Position numbers and translations under genes: made by a program
Origin: an uncultured Collinsella sp.
GTDB lineage: Bacteria; Actinomycetota; Coriobacteriia; Coriobacteriales; Coriobacteriaceae
DNA: 17,736 bases
Direction of reading: 5' to 3'
NCBI GenBank assembly: GCA_958407995.1
Contig: CATYJU010000040.1
Span: forward strand, 1-17,736
The notes under the pieces: model-generated
What the model was told of the DNA's origin: nothing
The model's input: only the letters and a program-made list of their open reading frames with translations
Database searches by the model: none
Shown here: positions 13,051 through 17,736 of the stretch, in pieces
Layout of the letters: each line of letters opens with the position of its first letter
Numbering within the stretch: the stretch's first letter is position 1

Positions 13051-13962
13051 ATGAACAACGGATTGTTTACGTACTTAGCAGCATTGCTATTGTTTGGCTC
13101 CAACGGCATCATCGCCGCTGCCATCGCGCTGCCGAGCTCCGATATCGTACTGTTGCGCACGTTTTTGGGCGCTCTCACCCTTGCCGCCATCCTCTTCATA
13201 ACCAAGCGCCATAACCTGCAGGCTCCGTCTCGCCCCCGCGAGGCCGCAGCGCTCATCGTCTCGGGCGCCGCGCTGGGCGCCAGCTGGATTTTCCTGTTCC
13301 GCGCCTATCAGATGATCGGCGTTGGTATCTCCTCGCTGTTGTATTACTGTGGCCCCATCATCGTTATGGCCCTCTCCCCGCTCATTTTTGGCGAAAAGCT
13401 GACCGGCGGCAAAATCGCCGGCTTTGTCGCCGTTGCTTGTGGTGCTTTTCTCATTGCAGCGCAAGGTCTAGGCGGCAATATGCCCATTGCGGGCATCGTC
13501 TGTGGAATCGCCTCGGCCTTCTGCTATGCATTGATGGTCATCGCCAGCAAGGGTGCGCCGCACATCGAGGGCCTCGAGAACTCCGCACTCCAAGTGAGCG
13601 CCGCCTTTGTGACCGCACTGGCCCTCACGCTCATCACGCAGGGCGCTCCCTCGTTCCTGTCCGCCGGCGTCGCCGCCAGCATTGATTGGCGCGCCGTCGC
13701 TATGCTCGGCGTCGTCAACACCGGCATTGGTTGCCTGCTCTACTTTAGCGCCGTCGCCAAGCTGCCCGTCCAGACCGTCGCCGTCGTCGGCTACCTCGAG
13801 CCGCTTTCGGCGGTCGTGTTCTCGGCCGCCCTTTTGGGTGAAGTCATAACACCGGTCCGCCTGATGGGCGCCGCGCTTATCATCGGCGGCGCGATTTTTT
13901 GCGAACTCGCCGGCAAACGCGCAAACGCCAAGGCTGGCATCGCCCAGACAGCACGTGCTTAA
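13051..13962 (+). CDS. EamA/DMT-family inner-membrane transporter
   Basis: 303 residues with about ten transmembrane helices arranged as two EamA repeats (about 5-137 and 148-285); each ends in the typical LGE or FGEKLT loop (PLIFGEKLTGGKIAGF, ALLGEVITPVRLMGAALIIGG). Members of the drug/metabolite superfamily export amino acids, nucleosides or other small metabolites. ATG 13051 has GAGGGG about 9 bases upstream, somewhat far, but no better start exists. The divergent LysR gene and the shared dyads indicate a regulator/exporter pair, a common arrangement for metabolite export. Substrate cannot be deduced. Confidence 0.9.
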   Translation: MNNGLFTYLAALLLFGSNGIIAAAIALPSSDIVLLRTFLGALTLAAILFITKRHNLQAPSRPREAAALIVSGAALGASWIFLFRAYQMIGVGISSLLYYCGPIIVMALSPLIFGEKLTGGKIAGFVAVACGAFLIAAQGLGGNMPIAGIVCGIASAFCYALMVIASKGAPHIEGLENSALQVSAAFVTALALTLITQGAPSFLSAGVAASIDWRAVAMLGVVNTGIGCLLYFSAVAKLPVQTVAVVGYLEPLSAVVFSAALLGEVITPVRLMGAALIIGGAIFCELAGKRANAKAGIAQTARA

Positions 13963-13996
13963 AAGCCCCTGCTTTGAAATGCTACCTGCGTAGATA

Positions 13997-14020
13997 AATA
14001 ATCCCCAGCTGAGGATTATT
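13997..14020 (+). terminator. 24-bp near-perfect palindrome after the EamA gene
   Basis: AATAATCC (13997-14004) and GGATTATT (14013-14020) flank a central CAGCTG; 11 of 12 pairs match. It lies 34 bases after the EamA stop and is followed by GTCTAAAATA, so it is a weak terminator at best. Its continuous symmetry also fits a protein-binding site upstream of the potassium transporter gene. Confidence 0.4.
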
Positions 14021-14119
14021 GTCTAAAATAACCCGATGTGCCAAACTGCTCTTGTATGTATAAAGACGGCATAAAGTTTTTTGTCCTAGACAGATAACCG
14101 GATGTCTAAGGGAGTCCTC

Positions 14120-16351
14120 GTGGCACACAACAAACTGGAGGCAAACCTCCAAGACCAGCGCGGGCAAGGCGGGCACGGAGCCATCCCCCTCTCCGCTGGC
14201 ATGCTGCTCGTAACGCTCGGCGTCGTCTATGGCGACATCGGCACGAGCCCCATGTACACCATGAAATCAATCGTCGCCAACAACGGCGGCATCGGTACCG
14301 TCAGCGAGGACATGATCCTGGGCGCGCTTTCGCTCGTCATCTGGACCATGACGCTCGTGACCACGGTCAAGTACGTGGTAATCGCCATGAAGGCCGACAA
14401 CCACAACGAAGGCGGCATCTTCGCCCTGTTCAGCCTCGTACGCAAGGTGGCACCATGGCTGATTCTGCCCGCCATGATCGGCGGCGCGGCGCTGCTCGCC
14501 GACGGCATCCTCACCCCCGCCGTCACGGTCACCACAGCCATCGAGGGTCTACGCACCATCGAATGGGGCCATGCGCTGCTGGGCGACGGCCAGACCAACG
14601 TCATCATTATTACCATCATCATTATCTGCGGCCTATTTGCCATGCAGCGCGCCGGCACCTCGTCGATCGGCAAGCTGTTCGGCCCGCTCATGACACTATG
14701 GTTCCTGTTCTTGGCAGGCGCTGGCCTGTTCAACATGCTCGGCAACCTGTCCATCTTGCGCGCGCTCAACCCCATCCGCGGCATCATGTTTCTGTTCTCG
14801 CCCATCAACCACTCGGGCATTATGGTGCTCGGCTTTGTCTTCCTATCGACAACCGGTGCCGAGGCGCTCTACTCGGACATGGGCCACGTGGGCAAGGCAA
14901 ACATCTATGCATCCTGGCCATTTGTTAAGGCGGCCCTTATCCTCAACTATCTGGGTCAGGGAGCCTGGCTGCTCGCCAATAACTCCAACCCCCAGATGCT
15001 CGCGATGGATATCGTCAACCCGTTCTATATGATGCTCCCCGAGCCCCTACGCCCCTTTGCCATCGTGCTTTCGGCCGTGGCGGCCATCATCGCCTCACAG
15101 GCGCTCATCACCGGCTCGTTCTCGCTGGTATCCGAGGCAACGCGCCTCAACCTTATGCCGCACCTGCGCATCCACTACCCCAGCGACACCAAGGGCCAGC
15201 TCTATATTCCGCTCGTCAATAACATCATGTGGGTCGGCTGCATCTTCATCGTGCTGCTGTTCCAAAACTCCGAGCGCATGGAGAGTGCCTACGGCCTCGC
15301 CATTACCGTGACCATGCTTATGACCACCACGCTTTTGACGAGCTATATCGCCGGCATTCTCAAGCACAAGCTGGGCGCCTGCGTCTTCGCCCTGCTCTTC
15401 GGCGCCATTGAGCTGTGCTTTTTCGCCTCGTGCCTCACCATGTTCTTTGACGGCGGCTATGTGATGATCTTCCTGGCCGCACTGCTGTTTGGCCTTATGT
15501 ATGTGTGGCGTCGCGGCACCGCCATCGAGCGCACACAGACGATTCTGCTGCCCGTCTCCAAGTACATCGACCAGCTCAATCGCCTGCGCAATGACGAGAC
15601 CTATCCCGTGCTCGCTGACAATCTGGTATTTCTTACCAACAGCCCCGACCCGCTCACGCTCGACCGCGACGTGCTCTATTCCATCCTGGACAAGCACCCC
15701 AAGCGCGCCAAGGCATATTGGTTCATCAACGTGCACGTTACCGACGAACCCTATACGCACGAGTATTCCGTCGAGACCTTTGGCACAGACTTCCTCTTCC
15801 GCGTTCGCCTGGACCTGGGCTTTAAGGTCAACCAGCGCGTCAACGCCTATCTGCGTCAGATCGTCGGCGACTTGATGGCATCGGGCGAGCTGCCGCCGCA
15901 ACATCACACCTACTCCATTTACGAGACACGCGGCAACGTGGGTGACTTCCGCTTTTGCATGCTGCGCAAGATGCTTGCCCCCGAAACGGACATCAACCGC
16001 AATGACCACCGCGTGATGGCCATCAAGTACGCCGTCCGCCGCGCCTGCGGAAGCCCGGCACGCTGGTACGGTCTCGAGAACTCGGCCATCATCATCGAGT
16101 ACGTGCCGCTGTTTGCCCGCATGCGCCCGGCCGTTAAGCTCGTGCGCACCCAGGTGCCGCTCGAGGTTCAGATCGAAGAGGCCGAGGAAATGGAAGTCGA
16201 CATCTTCTCGGACGACTTGGTCAACGGCAACGAGGCCGGTAGGGACATGAACGTCGATCCCACCGAGCTGCTCGAGAGCGTCGCCGATACGCCCGAACAG
16301 CAACAGCTCGACGGCCTCGAGAGCGACCAGCTCAACGACGCCAACTTCTAA
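14120..16351 (+). CDS. kup: Kup-type potassium uptake transporter
   Basis: 743 residues from GTG 14120, chosen because AAGGGAG lies 5 bases upstream; ATG 14102 in the same frame has no ribosome binding site. The family signature GVVYGDIGTSPMYT is at 34-47. About twelve transmembrane helices fill the first 450 residues, followed by a cytoplasmic C-terminal domain and a strongly acidic tail rich in Glu and Asp (last 60 residues or so). Kup proteins import K+ (and Cs+) by proton symport in the cytoplasmic membrane and are often under osmotic or c-di-AMP control; no riboswitch could be recognised in the 157 bases upstream. It is a single gene with its own terminator. Family assignment is firm. 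Confidence 0.97.
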   Translation: MAHNKLEANLQDQRGQGGHGAIPLSAGMLLVTLGVVYGDIGTSPMYTMKSIVANNGGIGTVSEDMILGALSLVIWTMTLVTTVKYVVIAMKADNHNEGGIFALFSLVRKVAPWLILPAMIGGAALLADGILTPAVTVTTAIEGLRTIEWGHALLGDGQTNVIIITIIIICGLFAMQRAGTSSIGKLFGPLMTLWFLFLAGAGLFNMLGNLSILRALNPIRGIMFLFSPINHSGIMVLGFVFLSTTGAEALYSDMGHVGKANIYASWPFVKAALILNYLGQGAWLLANNSNPQMLAMDIVNPFYMMLPEPLRPFAIVLSAVAAIIASQALITGSFSLVSEATRLNLMPHLRIHYPSDTKGQLYIPLVNNIMWVGCIFIVLLFQNSERMESAYGLAITVTMLMTTTLLTSYIAGILKHKLGACVFALLFGAIELCFFASCLTMFFDGGYVMIFLAALLFGLMYVWRRGTAIERTQTILLPVSKYIDQLNRLRNDETYPVLADNLVFLTNSPDPLTLDRDVLYSILDKHPKRAKAYWFINVHVTDEPYTHEYSVETFGTDFLFRVRLDLGFKVNQRVNAYLRQIVGDLMASGELPPQHHTYSIYETRGNVGDFRFCMLRKMLAPETDINRNDHRVMAIKYAVRRACGSPARWYGLENSAIIIEYVPLFARMRPAVKLVRTQVPLEVQIEEAEEMEVDIFSDDLVNGNEAGRDMNVDPTELLESVADTPEQQQLDGLESDQLNDANF

Positions 16352-16371
16352 TGCCATAGCGCATTGACGAC

Positions 16372-16410
16372 AGTGGCCCTGCACCTCATGGGAGATGCAG
16401 GGCCACTTTG
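16372..16410 (+). terminator. Rho-independent terminator after kup
   Basis: Perfect 12-bp stem AGTGGCCCTGCA (16372-16383) / 16396-16407 with a 12-nt loop, followed by TTTG. It lies 20 bases after the kup stop and between convergent genes; it may also stop transcripts of the bile salt hydrolase from the other side. Confidence 0.85.
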
Positions 16411-16430
16411 CATTGCAGCGAAGCTACCGG

Positions 16431-17396
16431 CTACGAACGACGCGGCTCGGGAACCACGAGTCTATCGGGGCTCGCGCCCTCGGCATCCATCAGGCTCACG
16501 TAGCGAATCGACGGATCCCCATACATCGCGTAGTAATAATTGCCCGTGCGCGCGCTAAAGCATCCGGTGTAGATAGTCTTCTCGAACTTGCCATCGCCCA
16601 TCCTGGACGCTCCCTCGATCATCACCACGCCCTCGAGCGAGCGGAACATGCGAACGACGTTTTCGGTCTCGCTCTCCTTTTGTGGGTAATTGGCATTGAG
16701 GTACGCCGCCTTTACAAAACGGCTCGGCGAATAGCAATCGCCCGGAATGCCGCGCATGCCGGCACCGGCTCCATAGGGCTTAAGCTCGGCGCCACGCCAT
16801 GTCGCCGTCTGCGGAAAATCGCTTGTGGCCGTGATATAGGTGCGCAGGTTTTCCATGTGCCACGGGAAGGTCGGCTGGTTGGCAAGGGTGTCGACCGGAT
16901 CGTCGTATACATGCAGGCCGTCAGCCATCATCTCGACCACGATGCTGCGCTGGCTGTCGCCGATAATCCAATGGAGCAGCGACACGCCCAGCCCCTCTCC
17001 GGCGGATTTGGCGACAATCACCGTGTCGCGCAGCGCGGCCTCGACCTCATCGACCGTCGAGAACGTCGCTGCCACCCACAGGGGAAACTCATAGGCCGCG
17101 ATATTGTTCTTGCCGTCGACAGGGCCCTCGGCATACTCGGCATAGCCGGGAAAGTTGAGCCCCGCCACAGCCAGACCCGCATCGTTACCACAGTCGAAAA
17201 ACATGGGATAGTTCTTGTAATCGATGCACATGCCGATTACCGCGTGTGCCGCCGACGCATCGTCGATAAACGAATACGGAATGTGGAACCCGCGCGGCAT
17301 CACGCGAACCTGTTGGCCGTAGTCAAAGCTCCAGTCGAGGTTGCGGCCCAGATACATGTGGCCAGAATTATCGGTAAATCGAATGCTCGTGCACAT
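16431..17396 (-). CDS. bsh: bile salt hydrolase (choloylglycine hydrolase family)
   Basis: 321 residues, an Ntn-hydrolase that cleaves the amide bond of glycine- or taurine-conjugated bile acids. ATG 17396 is chosen because AGGAGG precedes it and it leaves the required Cys2 as N-terminal nucleophile after Met removal; an extension to 17459 would bury it. The known active-site set is present: Cys2, Arg18, Asp21 (GRNLDW), Asn81 (GLNFPGYA), Asn173 (LANQPTF) and Arg226 (YSPSRF), in near-canonical numbering. GLNFPGYA favours bile salt hydrolase over penicillin V acylase. There is no signal peptide, so it acts in the cytoplasm on imported bile salts. It is a single gene, and its presence indicates a vertebrate gut bacterium. 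No dedicated bile transporter is adjacent. Confidence 0.95.
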   Translation of the reverse strand: MCTSIRFTDNSGHMYLGRNLDWSFDYGQQVRVMPRGFHIPYSFIDDASAAHAVIGMCIDYKNYPMFFDCGNDAGLAVAGLNFPGYAEYAEGPVDGKNNIAAYEFPLWVAATFSTVDEVEAALRDTVIVAKSAGEGLGVSLLHWIIGDSQRSIVVEMMADGLHVYDDPVDTLANQPTFPWHMENLRTYITATSDFPQTATWRGAELKPYGAGAGMRGIPGDCYSPSRFVKAAYLNANYPQKESETENVVRMFRSLEGVVMIEGASRMGDGKFEKTIYTGCFSARTGNYYYAMYGDPSIRYVSLMDAEGASPDRLVVPEPRRS

Positions 17397-17462
17397 AGCG
17401 CCTCCTAGCTTTACGGTCCTGCTAAGGTTATTGTCACCAAACAAAAAGGCGCTAAACACAAA

Positions 17463-17496
17463 AGCCCGGACATGACAACAATGTCACGCCCGGACC
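17463..17496 (-). terminator. terminator of the deformylase-like gene
   Basis: A 15-bp stem with several G-T pairs (arms 17463-17477 and 17482-17496, loop of 4) followed on the minus strand by TTTTGTGTTT. It lies about 30 bases after the stop of the gene at the right edge and separates it from the bile salt hydrolase. A further 6-bp stem TTGGTC/GACCAA (17519-17524/17531-17536) surrounds the stop codon. Confidence 0.6.
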
Positions 17497-17527
17497 AAAA
17501 GAGACGAAGTGCGGTGCTTTGGTCCCC

Positions 17528-17736
17528 TTAGACCAACTTTCCAAGACAGTGGTCGATCATATGCTGGACCATCTGCGCCTCAAAGCCCGCGTAGTCGCGG
17601 CGGCACTCCTTCATCTTGCCGTCGACGATCTGGTCAAAGGCAACCTTGCACTTGATGTAGCGCGTGGACTTGGTGACCTCCTCGTGCGTCAGGCAGCTCT
17701 CCTCCATCTTGCTGGCGCCCAGGCCAAACACCAGAC
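17528..17736 (-). CDS. peptide deformylase-like protein, C-terminal part, catalytic Glu missing
   Basis: Truncated by the window end; about 69 C-terminal codons are visible, with no start in the window. The pattern ESCLT followed by GFEAQMVQHMIDH matches deformylase motif II (EGCLS) and motif III (QHEIDH). The three metal ligands, one Cys and two His, are kept, but the glutamate of HEIDH, the general base essential in E. coli deformylase (Glu133), is Met. The chain ends GKLV, directly after motif III, like the protein at 9907. Motif I lies outside the window. It may be an inactive paralogue, a metal-binding protein or an enzyme of different chemistry. The family call rests on motif pattern only. 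Confidence 0.7.
   Translation of the reverse strand, partial: LVFGLGASKMEESCLTHEEVTKSTRYIKCKVAFDQIVDGKMKECRRDYAGFEAQMVQHMIDHCLGKLV

Noticed and set aside
13963..14119. Possible c-di-AMP (ydaO-type) riboswitch upstream of kup
   Set aside because: The gap is short and I could not find the conserved aptamer segments; only palindromes are visible. A covariance-model search would settle it.

Overview
The window looks like chromosomal DNA from a gut-type, GC-rich actinobacterium of the Coriobacteriia, most like Collinsella. This is inferred from GC-rich codon use, strong AGGAGG-type ribosome binding sites, the deoxyxylulose-5-phosphate-independent PLP synthase PdxS/PdxT, a cytoplasmic bile salt hydrolase, and an anaerobe-type rubredoxin-first rubrerythrin. 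No similarity search was possible, so the genus is a best guess.

Layout. At 1-241 there is no convincing gene: a weak 27-codon ORF and one strong hairpin. At 242-2850 (minus) is a two-gene operon, Fe-dependent alcohol dehydrogenase then class-3-type aldehyde dehydrogenase, behind a TGTTGA/TCAACA palindrome. At 3107-3667 (plus) is a reverse-domain-order rubrerythrin with a bidirectional terminator. At 3740-6799 is the vitamin B6 block: a MocR/PdxR-type regulator diverging from pdxS-pdxT. At 6800-7222 there is no gene but a dense series of five large inverted repeats. At 7223-9702 (minus) are an MFS exporter and a MarR-like protein with an acidic head and a long Arg-Gly-Gly tail. At 9907-10317 (plus) is a short, atypical peptide deformylase. 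At 10393-11913 (minus) is an XRE-type DNA-binding domain fused in frame to a full-length AlaA-type aminotransferase, with a very clear GTTCAATT operator on its own promoter. At 12075-12932 (minus) a LysR regulator diverges from an EamA exporter (13051-13962). At 14120-16351 (plus) is a Kup potassium transporter. At 16431-17396 (minus) is a bile salt hydrolase. At the right edge (17528-17736, minus) is the C-terminal part of a second deformylase-like protein that lacks the catalytic glutamate.

How the genes connect. Three neighbouring loci centre on PLP: its synthesis (pdxST), a PLP-domain regulator (pdxR-like), and a PLP enzyme carrying its own DNA-binding domain (XRE-AlaA). The last is the best candidate for an undescribed system. 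A transaminase linking alanine, pyruvate and glutamate is fused to a repressor-like domain. It sits behind an apparent autoregulatory operator, and it keeps an internal ribosome binding site and ATG that would release a free 405-residue aminotransferase. Other unusual items are the inverted-repeat array, the MarR-RGG fusion, and two deformylase homologues that have lost different catalytic residues.
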